Assembly (NCBI GenBank): GCA_027559495.1
Contig: JAMXSV010000012.1
Span: 62,001-126,000, forward strand
Source of the DNA: Aurifilum marmelostoma
Lineage: Eukaryota; Ascomycota; Sordariomycetes; Diaporthales; Cryphonectriaceae
DNA: 64,000 bases
Direction of reading: 5' to 3'
Every line of letters starts with the position of its first letter. Position 1 is the stretch's first letter. The notes beneath the pieces are model-generated. The model had not been told where the DNA came from and ran no database searches. It was given only the letters and a program-made list of their open reading frames with translations. The position numbers and the translations under genes were made by a program. Below, piece by piece: positions 36,201 to 48,549 of the stretch.

Positions 36201-39200
36201 GCTGGGGACTTCAGTGCCTTACTATGGTGTCCTGGGCAGGAATGCCGACGACGTCACGGCATTCTCGGATGCGGTCGGGGCGATCTGGGCCCACGTTGGT
36301 GCTTCGGATGTGAATCTTGCGCGCCTTGACGCTGCATTTGTCAACAGCAAGAAGAACAAGACTTTTGGTTTCGACGACAGGCCGCGATTTCTGAGGTCGA
36401 TGCCAGGATACACTTGGGACCACAGCCAGACATTCTGGGCCGAGTCGCGCATATCCAAAGCGATGCGCTTCCGTCAACATGGCCATCACGAGCTTCTAGG
36501 TGTTCGTCTTGACAGCGGAGAGACCGAGATGCGGTGGCGTAATTTCCTCAAGCCCGGAGAAATTCCTTGGGTCCGTGGCCACCAGATACAGGGCCAGACC
36601 ATTTTCCCTGGTGCTGGGTTCGCCGCAATGGCCATCGAGGCAGCCAAGCTTTTTATGCAGGACGCCGGAGAGGAGATGGAGCTCATTGAGCTGGAGGACC
36701 TGACAATCCGCCGGGCCCTGGGTTTTATGGACGAGAACCTCGGTGCTGAGGTCACCGTGACCCTTTGTAACATCCAAAGAGACGATGCCTCTGGTCTCGT
36801 CCTGGGCGACTTTATCTGTGGAGCCTGTCCAACCAAAGACGCAGCGCCAACGACCATCTCGACAGCTCGCGTTAAGGTCTGCCTTGGTCAAGGCTCTCAG
36901 GGGACACTACCTTCGAGAGACCAAACAGATCAGGAATACAAAATGACAGAAGTCGACACCGAAATCTTCTACAACTCTCTGGCAAAATTGGGCTATAACT
37001 ATGCGGATATGTTCAAAGGCATCACGGGCTTAAGTCGCAGGAGGCTCGCCTCTTCAGGTGTCATCCACACCACGTCTGAGGAAGGAAACTACAAGCCTGA
37101 TCTAATTGTACACCCTGCGCCTCTTGATGTTGCTTTCCAGGGCTTGTTTGGTGCCATCGGCGCACCAGGAGATGGTCAGCTCTGGACACTGATGGTACCC
37201 ACCGTGATCAGGTCCATCAAGATCAATCCTTTCACCTGTAACAAGACGGCGTGCCTCGAGACGGATCTATCCTTTGACGCTGGGGTTCAGGTGGACCGAT
37301 CGTCCCAGGACATCTCGGGCGACATCGACGTCTACGACGAGGACGGCAACGCTATGTTGCAGATCGAGGGCTTGCAGGTCACTCCTGTAACACAGATCAC
37401 GGCCAAGGATGACGCCCAGAAGTTCTCGGAGACGGTCTGGGGCTCAGATAAGCCTGACGCCGCGCGGGACTACACTGAGTTCTGGGAAGTCGAGACGGAG
37501 AAGTGGGAGAAATCATACTTCGTCGAGCGAGCCTGCTTCTTCTACATGAAGAGACTGCACGATGCGATTCAGCCTGAAGAGCGCGAGGACCTGCCTTGGC
37601 ATCCCAAAAAGTACATCAGCTGGGTGACTTCAGTGGTTGAGGAGGCAGCTGCAGGATCGCATCCTACGATCAAGAAGGAATGGTTGAACGATACCTTTGA
37701 GACCATGGAGGGTCCGATGAGAGAGTAAGTTATTGCCCTTACCATGGTAAGGCATTGTCTACTTTGAACTAAATCGTAATACTGACAATATTCAAAATAG
37801 GTTTGCTAAGGAATACGACGACTTTCATTATCTCATGACACTCGGAGACAACCTCATTCCATTCATCCGCGGAGAGGTGTCGCTTCTGGAACTGTTCCGC
37901 GACTCTAACGTGCTCGACCATGTTTACAAGCACACATATGGTGTTCCTGAATACAACAACTATCTTGGTGCCCTGGTGCAGCAGCTTGCACACAAGTCCA
38001 AGCAGATGGAGATTCTTGAGATTGGTAAGCAGTGAATATTTGTCGTATACTTCAGCGATCGATGGTTTAGAAACGCTGGCTTGTTTGGTGTGTTCAGAAT
38101 GATGACGAGAGGAATTCGAGTGCTAATTGAAATCCATGATTTTTACCAACCCTCACAGGTGCTGGCACTGGATCTGCCACTGAAGCAATCATGAGCCGCA
38201 TCGGCGACCATTTTGGGTCGTACACCTACACCGACATCTCGGCCTCCTTCTTTCCAGCAGCCCAGGAGCTTTTCAGGGAGCAAGACGCCAAGTTCATCTA
38301 CAAAACCCTCGATGTGGAGGTGGCACCGACAGAGCAAGGTTTCACTGAACGCCGCTATGACCTGATTGTCGCCTCCAACGTCTTACATGCAACCAGAAGC
38401 ATTGAGAATACTCTGACCAACGTGCGCAGGCTTCTCAAGCCCGGCGGCCACCTGTTGCTCCTCGAAATCACCGACGTGAACCCCGTACGCCAGTCCTTCT
38501 TCTTTGGCTCGCTTCCAGGCTGGTGGGTGGGTGAGAACGACGGGAGAATGCACCATCCTCTGCTGCCTCAACAGAAATGGGACGCAGCCCTGAGGAGATC
38601 AGGGTTCTCGGGCATCGACACGGCCACGCCAGAAACTGGCATGTTCATTGTACCTCTCAGTGTCATGTTGAGCCAGGCGATCGATCCGCAGATGCAACTC
38701 ATCCGGGAGCCTCTCAAGATGACGACAGACAATGACAATAGTAGCGATGCTGCCACCGCTCCCAAGCTTCCCAGGCTTCTGCTCCTCGCAGGACAAGATG
38801 AAAACACAGCTCAGCTGCAGGAAGAGGTACTCAGCATCCTGCATCCATTCACTACCGAGATCGAGGTTGTTTCGCGAATTGAGGACCTAAATGAGAGTCA
38901 TTTCGGCCCCAAGCAGCTCGTGCTCAGCATGATGGAACTGGACACAGATGCCTTCAACCCCTTCACATCTGAGCGATGGGCCGCCATTCAGCTCATGACG
39001 GAGAAATCTCTCAACGTCCTCTGGATCACACGCGGTGTGGCTGGCGAGAACCCATTCAGCAACATGATGGTGGGCGTCTCTCGGTGCCTTGTTCACGAGA
39101 AGCCAGACCTGCGCTTCCAGGTCGTTGATTTCGCAGCTCACAACGCAGTGGACACAACGTACATTGCCAGCACGCTGATGAGAATGCACATCTCTGCGTG

Positions 39201-41790
39201 CTGGAGTAGCCGGGTTGAGCCGTACATCACCACATGGTTGCTGGAGCGGGAGATTCGTCTTGTAGATGGACAGGTCTTGATCCCTCGGATCGTGCCCTGC
39301 AGGTCCCTGGACGCACGGTACAACTCGTCCCGACGGACAATCCGCAAGCAAGTCGTGCTCAGGGATTCTGTCGTTGCTGTCCGCACCAAGGTGGGTGCTT
39401 ATGAGTTGCGCGAGGTGAGAACGCCCCGCTGGGCCCTTCCGCAGCGAGCAGGCCTCGTCGAAGTTGAGACACTGCGTTCGACCTTGTCGGCCCTAACAAT
39501 CCCTTCCGTCGGATGCCTCCATCTCCTTGCTGGCAAGGTTGCCGGCACCGAGCAGACAGTGCTCGCACTTTCTGAGACGCTGCAATCTAAGGTCTTCGTT
39601 CCTCAAGACCTTGTTCTCCCTATGGACGTGCCAGAGGGCCAGGTCGCCCAGCTGCTCGTTTTTGCTGCCAGTTTCCTCCTGGGTGATCACCTCGTCTCGC
39701 ACACGGCCAAGAACACATCACTGATGGTGCACGAGCCTACGACTGTCCTTGCAGCAGCTTTGAGGGAACTGGCTCGTGATCGTCACATCACCCTCGGCCT
39801 AACGACATCGTCTTCAAAACGTGCTCGTAGCAGCTGCTGTCAATTACAATACTTGCACCCTTGTTCTCACAAACGGACAGTTTTGGGCCTGCTTCCTCTC
39901 AAGTTATCTACCTTTGCACAATTTCCCAGCGCACACGACTCAGCACGTTCAGGGGCACACCTCGAAGGACACCTCCCATCCTATGTCAAACGCCTTTGTC
40001 CCGATGATTTCCTGAGTGATTCAGCTTATGTGCAGCCTCAGGCTTGTACAGAAGCTGCATTACAGCTGCTTCGCCAGGCACGGGCATTCTTCGAGGCCTA
40101 CTCAACCCTCGACGCCACCGAACGTGTGACGGAGCTCAGCCTCGCAGACATTCCTGGCTACCAGCAACAGGATCAGGCGCACTTCACATTTGAAATTCTC
40201 GATCTCGAGGAACAGCCCACCGCGGATGCTGCGCTCGTCCCTTCCGAGGATGAGGTCCAGTTCCGTCCTAACAAGACGTACTGGCTTGCCGGTCTGACTG
40301 GCGAGCTTGGGCTCTCTCTGACCCGCTGGATGATCGAGAGAGGCGCCCGCTATGTCGTGTTGACGTCTCGCAACCCCAAGCTTGACAAGAAGTGGCTGGA
40401 CACAATACAAGCTGCCGGGGCCACCGTCAAGGTTCTTCCCATGTAGGTTGACAGAGAAATTTCATCTTGAAATGCTTGTTACTCTCTTTTGTTTCCTTCA
40501 TTTCGAGCATATTCTCTAACACGACCTCACAGGGACATCACTAAAGCCGAGTCAGTCTTGGAGACGTACAAGACTATCAACAAGACCCTTCCGCCCATTG
40601 CGGGCGTCTGCAACGGTGCCATGGTGCTGAACGATGGACTTGTCGCCAACCAGTCTTATGAGGATTTCAACGCGACCTTGGAGCCCAAGGTGAAAGGCAC
40701 TCAATACCTCGACTCTCTCTTCCAGAAGCCAGACCTAGACTTCTTTACCATTTTCTCGTCGCTAGCATATACAACAGGAAACGTCGGCCAATCCAGCTAC
40801 GCCGCTGCCAACGGCTTCATGGTCAGCGTGGTCGAAGGTCGCCGGCGGAGAGGCCTTGCAGGGTCCGTCATGAACCTGGCTGGCATCTACGGTATTGGCT
40901 ACATCACACGCCGTGAGGCCAATCTGATGGACCGCCTCGAGAAGATGGGCTACTCCAACATCTCGGAATGGGACTATCTCCAGTTCTTCGCCGAGGCGGT
41001 GCTGGCGGGCAAGCCAGACGACGGTGCGGTCCACGGCATCTGGGAAGTTGCCTCAGCCATCAGACCTATCGACGCGGATGCTGAAAACCCGCCGCCGTGG
41101 CTGGATGTGCCAAGGTTCTCCTGGTACAAGAGGGCCAAGGCAAATGCGGCCGAGAGAGACGACGGCGCTGCTGTCTCGGTGAGGGACCAGCTCAAAGAGC
41201 AGACAACAATGGAAGATGTGAAGAAGGCGCTTCTCGGTAAGTAATTGTAATGATTCCACGACTATTGTCCTCTCCTCTTGGAGTGTCGCAACAACCGCTG
41301 ATACGAGATAATTATAGGAGGCTTTGTGGCCAACCTGTACAAGCTCCTCGGAATGCGACCAGAGGACGGCGCCATTTCACCCAGTACACCCCTGATCGAG
41401 CTGGGCATTGACTCGCTCGTTGCTGTCGACATGCGCATCTGGTTCACGCGCGAGCTGGATCTGGACCTGCCCGTCCTGAAACTGCTCGGCGGCGCCACCG
41501 TCGAAGACATGGTTGAGGACGCCGTGGCCAGACTGGCACCTGCGTTGATCCCCAACGTTAAGGATGCGCCAAACGCTGGGGGAGAGCCAACCACGTCTTC
41601 TTCTGAGGATTCTATCCTTGATGCTGAGTCTCAAGAGGATTCGCTTGACCCAGAGTCCAGCGAGGATGCCGCTTCACAGGGCAGCAGTGGTGCGGCCACG
41701 GACGACTTTGGACTGCCTACAACATCGACCGTGACCACACCACCACGGAGTGTCGGAGACGCCGACGAGGCTAAGGCTGTGGATCAGTGA
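33296..41790 (+). CDS. Highly reducing PKS lacking ER, of PKS-NRPS type but without the NRPS part
   Basis: Iterative type I PKS of about 2597 residues. Nine exons: 33296-33789, 33875-34008, 34107-34318, 34384-34837, 34910-37724, 37801-38024, 38159-40442, 40533-41236 and 41318-41790; all phases agree. KS: DTACSSSL, EAHGTGT, GHTEG. AT: FTGQGAQ near 555, GHSSGE near 648. DH: GHQIQGQTIFPGAG near 985, HPAPLDVAF near 1165. Methyltransferase: LEIGAGTG near 1441. A decayed KR/ER stretch covers about 1600-2100. The active KR has YWLAGLTGELG near 2151 and the Ser/Tyr/Asn set in FSSLAYTTGNVGQSSYAAAN near 2278. ACP: LGIDSL near 2468. The last 80 residues are Ser/Asp/Glu/Thr-rich like the linker before the C domain in PKS-NRPS hybrids, then a stop. 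The acceptor of intron 4 (CAG at 34383 or AAG nine bases on) is unsure. Core enzyme of the cluster. Confidence 0.95.
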
Positions 41791-42349
41791 GTTGTGTGAG
41801 GCTGATTGAATTCTTCAAATACCTTACTGTATAAGTATATATGGCTGGTTGGGACTCTCTAGTTTTGAATATTTTCCTTGGCTATGTAGCAATAAGTGTA
41901 GTTGGTTATGAGTACATCCCGGCGGAAAGTGATCTCCCTTTCTATGCGGTGGTAGAAATCTCACTTCATCACCAGAAACTAGATACCCCTCACATAATAT
42001 TCCATGTTCGTGACTATGTTGCCAATCTCAGGCTCGTAATTTCAGGCCGAAGCATTAAGAATCTCAGGTTGGAAAGACTGGATTATACCTCCAGCACCCA
42101 TTTGTCAAAAACTTAGACGGAGGAGAGGGGTTCGAAACGATCACGGAGCATCTCACTCGGCAAGACCTTTCATGCAGCCAACATCCATACCCACAAACTT
42201 CTCTAGGAGAATATTAGCACTGTGTAAGGTTCATTTCAGTCGCAGACATAACATGACAAGACAAATGGTGCGAACGTAGAATGACATAATTTTTTTGCTA
42301 CACGTAATTATCTTGGACATGATTCTCGAACGCAGAATGGAATTCATGG
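41791..42349. other. Convergent 3' spacer, PKS and dioxygenase
   Basis: About 560 bp between two stops. No remnant of a condensation or adenylation domain was seen after the PKS stop, so the NRPS part is not simply cut off by a nearby nonsense change. Confidence 0.55.
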
Positions 42350-43416
42350 TTACGCCGCCTTCTGGGCGGCTCCAAAACCCTTGGCCAAATCGGAGACGAG
42401 ATCAGAGCCTTCATTTCGCTCATTGAGCCCCCAGGCTGTGGATGAAGAGTCGAGAACAGTCGCCCTCCTCATATCGCGGATGTGCTTGCCCTCGAAGGAG
42501 CCTCCGCAGGCTCGGTGCATGACACACGTATTATCCTGTATGAGGTAAATCAGTATTTTGTCTGCTTTAATCACCTCTTCCGTCCAATATATTGTTAGTA
42601 ATCACTCACCCAAATGACGATATCGCCGTCATTCTCCCAGTCCACCCTGAAGGTGTACTTCTCCTGAGTGGCATGTTGGAGCAGAGACTCGATGATCGGC
42701 TGGCTCTCTTCCTTTGTCATCCCATCAATGTGGTGGGCGTGGGCCGCGATGTACATGTTCATCCTCTGGCTAGGCTCGTGCAGCTGCACCAACTTGTGGC
42801 GGGCCATGGTGTTATTCTCCGGAGCCATGTGCTTGAGAAACTCGCAGTCAGGGGCGGCCAGTCGTCGGCTGTGCCAGATGGAATGCCAAAAAACGTAGTC
42901 CTTGATTTTGCCCTTTGTCTCATCATCCAAGTCATCATAGGCTGTCCTTGTGTCGGCAAATGCGGTCCCACCGCCTGTACCCTCAGGGGGCAGCTGGTGA
43001 GCGCGGAGGATGGAGAAGCCGACCCTGCGAGGGTTGTAAGAGCAATCAACGTGGAAAAGGTTGTTGCCCTGGCCTAGCTGATATCTCAGGCTGTCCTTCT
43101 GGACTACCGAGCCGTCTGCCTCGATGTTGCCCACGTCAGTAAGCTCGTTGAAGGGCGCCAGCCGGTACTTCTGGCCTGGCACGATGAAGACAGTGGAGCT
43201 GTCCAGCTCGCCCATCTGGCGGGCAAAGCTCACGTGCCTCGCATCGTCAAGCTGGGCGCCACGGAAGACCAGGACTCCATACTTGGCCATGCCATCACGA
43301 ATTCTGGCGATGACCTTTTCGGGTACCGGCTTGGAGAAGTCAACCCCATGGCACTCCGCCCCGAAAGTGGGGTGAAGAGGTTTGAAGGACACGGTGACAC
43401 CGTTGCTGATGGCCAT
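42350..43416 (-). CDS. TauD/TfdA-family 2-oxoglutarate dioxygenase
   Basis: A 330-residue Fe(II)/2-oxoglutarate-dependent dioxygenase. Exon 1 is 43416-42610 and exon 2 is 42535-42350; the intron 42536-42609 (GTGAGT donor, TACAG acceptor, phase 0) joins GDIVIW to DNTCVMHRA. Iron ligands are visible as HVDCSY (His-x-Asp) and the distal His in VMHRACGG; the following Arg is the likely 2-oxoglutarate anchor. The N-terminus PTFGAECHGVDFSKPV is typical of the TfdA branch. There is no signal peptide, so it should be cytosolic. It is convergent with the PKS and divergent from the SDR. It likely hydroxylates or desaturates a cluster intermediate; a sulfonate- or amino-acid-related scavenging role is the alternative. 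Confidence 0.93.
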
Positions 43417-44695
43417 TGCTGCGATGAAGATTTTGGTGGATGTGGTCAGGACAGGGCAGCGTGAATGCGTGTCTGGTTGATTTGAGGGAGGTTTCAGTCA
43501 CTTTGCTATATCATCCACGGACCACACTTGCATTGGGAGATATTTGTAGATTACTGTCGTCCTTAGTTTACAATGGCGGCCCCGACAGGCACCAAGCTGC
43601 CTCCAGAACAGGATCATATGTCTAGGTGAGTCCAGGTGGAACGGGGTTCAGTTTGTGGGACGATGAGAATGTAGAGACGATACTTCCCAATGAGTCTGTA
43701 CTACATATGCGGTAAAGTCAGTACTTGTGTATGATTCTGAAAAAGGTCAGGAAGTCAGAAATGGCGCGGCTGGGCTTTGAATCTAATGCAGCACTCATAC
43801 TGCAGCTTGGATTGTACATGGATCTGAATGCCTGGCCACGCGTTCTCCAGTTTTCCTCGGAATGGAAGAAGCATTGGTTGGATGTAAAGCAAGAAGATGT
43901 CGACCATTTCCTCCCCAGAGTCATTCGCTTGATGCTATGGTTAGTCATCTCAATAATGGCCTGGCATGATTGGCTAGGCGAAGTACTGTATACATGAAAG
44001 GCAATGTGCTACAGTATGTATACCCGAATGGGAATTGCCAGAAAAGGAAGGATTACGGGAAATGGCAATCTGAGGTTTTACTGCTCACACTCCCCTTTAG
44101 GCCCTTCCTACATTCCCACCCAAGGTATTGCTATAACCAAAGACACCGGCTTACACGTAATAGGTAAATACGTAGCTAATTTACCCGGTTGACAAGCAAG
44201 CAGTCCCCTCCGACGCCTCAGGGAACTCCACCACCTTTCTCCCTTTGCAGCTTCAGAAGACATGCGATGGCTTCCCATGTAATACTGGGGGAGACTGAAT
44301 TGTACATGTGATGATGACATACAAGCCGTGTACAAAACTGTTGCCAGACAATATTGCACAATTTCCCACTTGACAATATCTTCTGGGCTACAATTCTTGT
44401 TTAAGTATAGAAATATTGATTCTCCATGAAACAATGGGAAGCTGGCAATAGATTGATTCCTTATTCTGGCACAGCGGGTTGTCAGCGCCCCGCTGCCGAA
44501 CTAGATGGCTGATCTTGAGTTACATTGTGCTTCTTAAAGAAAACAGGACTTGTGGAAACGTGCTCTCTAGTACAGATTATTTGACCTCTACATAGGACGC
44601 AAGAGCAGAAGGGAGAGTGATAACTCGAAAGCCGCTCGCCGTTCCTCATTCATGCTTAGGAACCCAACCGATCTACTCCAGTTGGACATTGACAA
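43417..44695. promoter_or_regulatory. Shared divergent promoter, dioxygenase and SDR
   Basis: About 1.3 kb between divergent genes. Some open frames (43725-43997, 44004-44192) are short and without family resemblance. No motif could be assigned. Confidence 0.5.
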
Positions 44696-45779
44696 ATGGC
44701 AGAACCTTTCGACCAAAAGTCAGTCCTCATTACAGGGTGGGTTCCAGTGAAACAGACTCCTTTGGAAGACAGCCAGTAACACTCAGCGTAATAGATGTAC
44801 GCCTGGTGGCATCGGCCATAGCCTCTGTCACGAATTTCATAAGAGAGGTAGTACCACTTTAAACATTATTCCGTTCAGCTGTCCTCTGTAGCTGACTTGC
44901 CTTAGGCTTCCATGTGATCGCCACGGCTCGTGATCCGTCAGTATTGACTGATCTCGCCGCCCAGGGCATGAGCGCTGTTCAATTGGACGTCACAGATTCT
45001 ATCAGTATCAAAAATTGTCACAAGGTTGTTACCGGACTCACTGGAGGTCGTCTAGACATTCTGGTCAATAACGCGTAAGAGAAAACCTTCTTCTTTTTTA
45101 CTACATCTGATTGACCAGCTTCCCATTCTACGGCATGGGACTGCTGATTCCCTTTTATAGAGGCCGCACACACACGCATCCAGCATTAGACCTTTCCATA
45201 CCGGATGTACGGGCGACCTTTGAGGTCAACGTGTTCGGAGTGATGGCAGCAGTGGCTGCCTTTTCGGACCTTCTCATCCCGTCCAAGGGCCTGATCATCA
45301 ACATTGCTTCTCTGTCTGCTCTGACCCCTTACGTTTTCGGCAGCGCCTATTGCGCGAGCAAAGGGGCCATAGTCAGCTACAGTCGCACCCTGCGACAGGA
45401 ACTTCGCCCCTTCGGCGTCAGGGTCATGGTCTGCATGGTGGGTACAGTACGCTCCAATATCCACAATCGGCAGCACAGGGCTCTACCCCCAGACTCCTTA
45501 TACGTGCCTGTCAACGACCTGTTCGAGGAGCGCCTGGTGTTTAGCCAGAACAACAGTCCAGTCGACAACGAGGCGTTTGCACGAGAGCTTGCTTCGAGCG
45601 CACTGAAGTGGGAATCTCCGTGGTTCCTGAGGACTTGGGTAGGAAGACCGGACTGGTTCTGGTATGGTGGATTGGCAAGACCCCTCTGGTGGGGCTACAC
45701 ATTCTTCGGAGAATGGCTTATAGACTTTGTTTGCTGGAAGATGTTCCAGTTGGAGAAGTTAGAAAACAAGATCAAGTGA
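44696..45779 (+). CDS. Short-chain dehydrogenase/reductase, AYR1-like
   Basis: A 293-residue SDR in four exons: 44696-44736, 44795-44847, 44906-45074 and 45161-45779. Three short introns (44737-44794, 44848-44905, 45075-45160) have consistent phases. Joining them gives the cofactor motif LITGCTPGGIGHS, then FHVIATARDP, LDILVNNAGR, the serine in NIASLSAL and the active-site AYCASKGA (YxxxK). The order and the hydrophobic C-terminal tail resemble the 1-acyl-DHAP reductase (AYR1) branch, which uses NADPH and is membrane-associated. In this setting it may reduce a ketone or oxidise an alcohol on the cluster product. It marks the right edge of the cluster; the next 2.6 kb has no intact gene. Confidence 0.92.
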
Positions 45780-48428
45780 ATCAGATTACTGAAAAGTCAG
45801 ATTGTATTTCCCAACAGAGCAAGATAATATCATGTTTGCTATTCTAATGAATTGATTGTAGGTTGAATAAGACACTAGATTCACTTGTTCCGGCAACTGC
45901 TGATGATACTTCCCAATCAATAACCTCTTTCCATTTCTTTCCAAATATTCCTTGAAACACTCATTTTGTCATGAATAAAAAAAGTATGGCCGAAGCTGGT
46001 CTGGGAGGCTCTGTTGCGGGCTCGAGATTGGACCCAGATGGGAAAGTTGACACTGCGTCACCACTTGAAATCAACTTCTATTCTTATGGTAACATAATTA
46101 GTAGTTTATAATGAATGTCTCTTTGCACTGGTATGGCCGAGAAATCTTTCTTCGTCATATTTGTGATGGAGCTCTTCCACGTTCTTGATAATACTCGTAT
46201 AAGTCAACATGGATTCACACCATCTTTTGTTTCTCTGAATTCGTAAGGACAGCCTCAACTGACGGTTGTCTATATTGTAATCCATGGATAGGGTAGCCAG
46301 ATCAATGATAAATAATTACTCGAGAGAGAAAGAGGAAAAGAATCCTGGATACTGAAGTTGGTTGGATGGCTGGTCTTGTGAAGACCTGGATAGTCCCCTA
46401 GCCCGATATTCAGCATTTCAGACGCAAAGGGCAACTGGATTTTTACAACTCCCTCGACGCAACAGGAAGGTTTCACAAAGTCTCTCCATAGTGAAGACTT
46501 CGGGAAAGGTATGGATCAGCAGGTAGTCAACCAGGCTGCCAGGATCCACTTTGGGCAGTTCCATGGTAACATATGGTGTACACGAAGGTGTTTCAATTAG
46601 TCAGATGAGGGACAGCATGTACAGCGATGGTGCGGCAAGGAATGAGTCGGATCATTATGATTGTGGATGGCGCATAAGGAAGGGCCTACGAAGCCGCAGG
46701 AACAAGTTGTGGTCCTTATTACGCTAAGATAATATTCCCTTCTGGTACAAGCCATATTTGTCTGTTCGCATCTTATTCTCTTTGACGGGAAAGTTATCAT
46801 CAGATTGACTTGAGAGGAAAGGGTCAGTCAAACGATCTGCCTGCAGCACTGAGCCGAAAGCAGCAATGTCAAATGCAGAAAATATCAATGTGCATCAGAG
46901 AAGATAACCTTTGAAGCTCCAATTCATCTATTGGTATTGATCAAATATGGCAATATCACATGTTCTCAAATCTGTGGAGTTTACCAATCCGGGTTTCTGG
47001 TAGATGCAATCAAGGTAGCTCTTTAATTATTACCGCGGGACCGAAACAGTGCCAATCTTTGAAATTTTTCTTCTTAACTCAAGAACATAGCGCAGACAGA
47101 TGAACTTTAGAGTACCAAATTGTCCCATTAGAGACTTGCTCCAGAACATCTGGCTAGAAAGATCTTGCCTCTGATCAGATTACTACAGCATTATCTCACG
47201 GCACATGGAGAAATTGACAGATCCATGGTTCTTCCATTGCCTGCAGCTCACAGCTCAAGAGACAGTTGAGCTTGCAACTATGAATTCTCGAGGGGCAGAT
47301 TCACTATAATGCGTATCATATGCTGTAATTTGGCAGACCGTAAGATTGACATTATCCTTTTTAGGAAATGGGACATCAAGCTTTTGACAAAACCCTTGAC
47401 CTGGTTATTAACCTCAAGTGGTTGTGTCTCTCTAGTCATCAATTTTGTTAATTAATCAATCAGAACAAGAATTTCCTACTCAAGTCAACAAACGAACACT
47501 GTGGTCCATGGCAGCATCTTAGACCCTGATTGATACCTACTTGTTGGTGTTGTCTGAATTTGATTAATCTCAAATGGCAATCTACACAGTATTCATAGCA
47601 GATACCACATCTGGTAACAACCTGAATGTGGCCTTCTGTCTCTACATGCTTGAACTTTATTAGGCAGTAGATGAACTCATTGAATCAAAGCAGAGTGCCC
47701 ATCATAGCCGAGACAACACAGCTCCTTGTACAGCCACATTATATTCGGCTTTCTTAGACCATGATCAAAAGTCATGAATCGTTTGATACTTGTGTCATAC
47801 CTAGGTACACCACATGTGCCATCTTACCTTTTCGCTGGGGTTCCCACAACTGAAGCTAAGGGTTCATAGCAATTAAGGAAGAAATATGGGAGATTTTGGA
47901 TTGTCCAGGGCTGGAGCTGCAAGCGCTTTTGACAACCCTGACATCTTGCTGCTATTCAGATCAACAAGAGACCATAGACTTTCTCTCCTGCTCTTTTCAG
48001 AATTATTTACCTCTTTGGCAAATCCTCAACACTCAAGAGCTGGTCTGGCTCTTCCCATGTTCGAAAAGGTGCCGATTTCGTTGGCCTCGACAACACACCA
48101 GGTCGGGACCCTGATCAGAATGAGCAACTCAGTGATGATGATTGGCTAATTTTGCCCCACCGCAGCATGGGGCCCCTCCTTCACATCTTTAGCTAGTCCA
48201 TTCAATGCTGGGTTGAACCTGGTAGGGCCCACACTACAAATATTCTGGCTGACGTAACAGTCCGGCTTCGCAGTAGTCGCGTACCATAGCAGAACAAAAC
48301 GAAAAGGCGAGGGGAAAATGGAAGGGGGGAGAAAAAGAAAAAAAGAAGGGAAGAAAAGAGTAGATTTTGTCCATGACACATCTGACAATGATGCTATGTT
48401 GACATGACCATCCTGAAGGGCATATGTC
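45780..48428. other. AT-rich gene-poor block, possible degraded repeat
   Basis: About 2.6 kb with many stops on both strands and clearly higher A+T than neighbouring genes. Scraps that could once have coded include about 46270-46603 (minus) and a Cys-spaced stretch around 47560-47640 (minus). This would fit a transposon decayed by RIP (repeat-induced point mutation), or plain intergenic decay. It separates the cluster from housekeeping genes. Confidence 0.45.
46270..46603 (-). pseudogene. Possible decayed coding fragment
   Basis: On the minus strand a frame from 46603 to 46418 reads like protein (for example MELPKVDPGSLVDYLL, then MERLCETFLLRR). A second frame from about 46440 to 46270 continues in the same style (FASEMLNIGLGDYPG). 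Together they look like one old gene broken by a frame change. No family is recognised and the call may be chance. Confidence 0.25.
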
Positions 48429-48549
48429 ATGATTGCTCGCAGATCAGTAAGTAGACAGAACACGTCTTTTTCTATTCCGAAACAACAACAGTTTCCCGAC
48501 CTACCAGTTTCTCTAACTCTTCGCAAAGTCCAGGCTTCTTCCTCCTCGG

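Noticed and set aside
42120..42150. tRNA B-box-like sequence (GGTTCGAAAC)
   Set aside because: Flanking bases do not form a T-arm and no A box is present.
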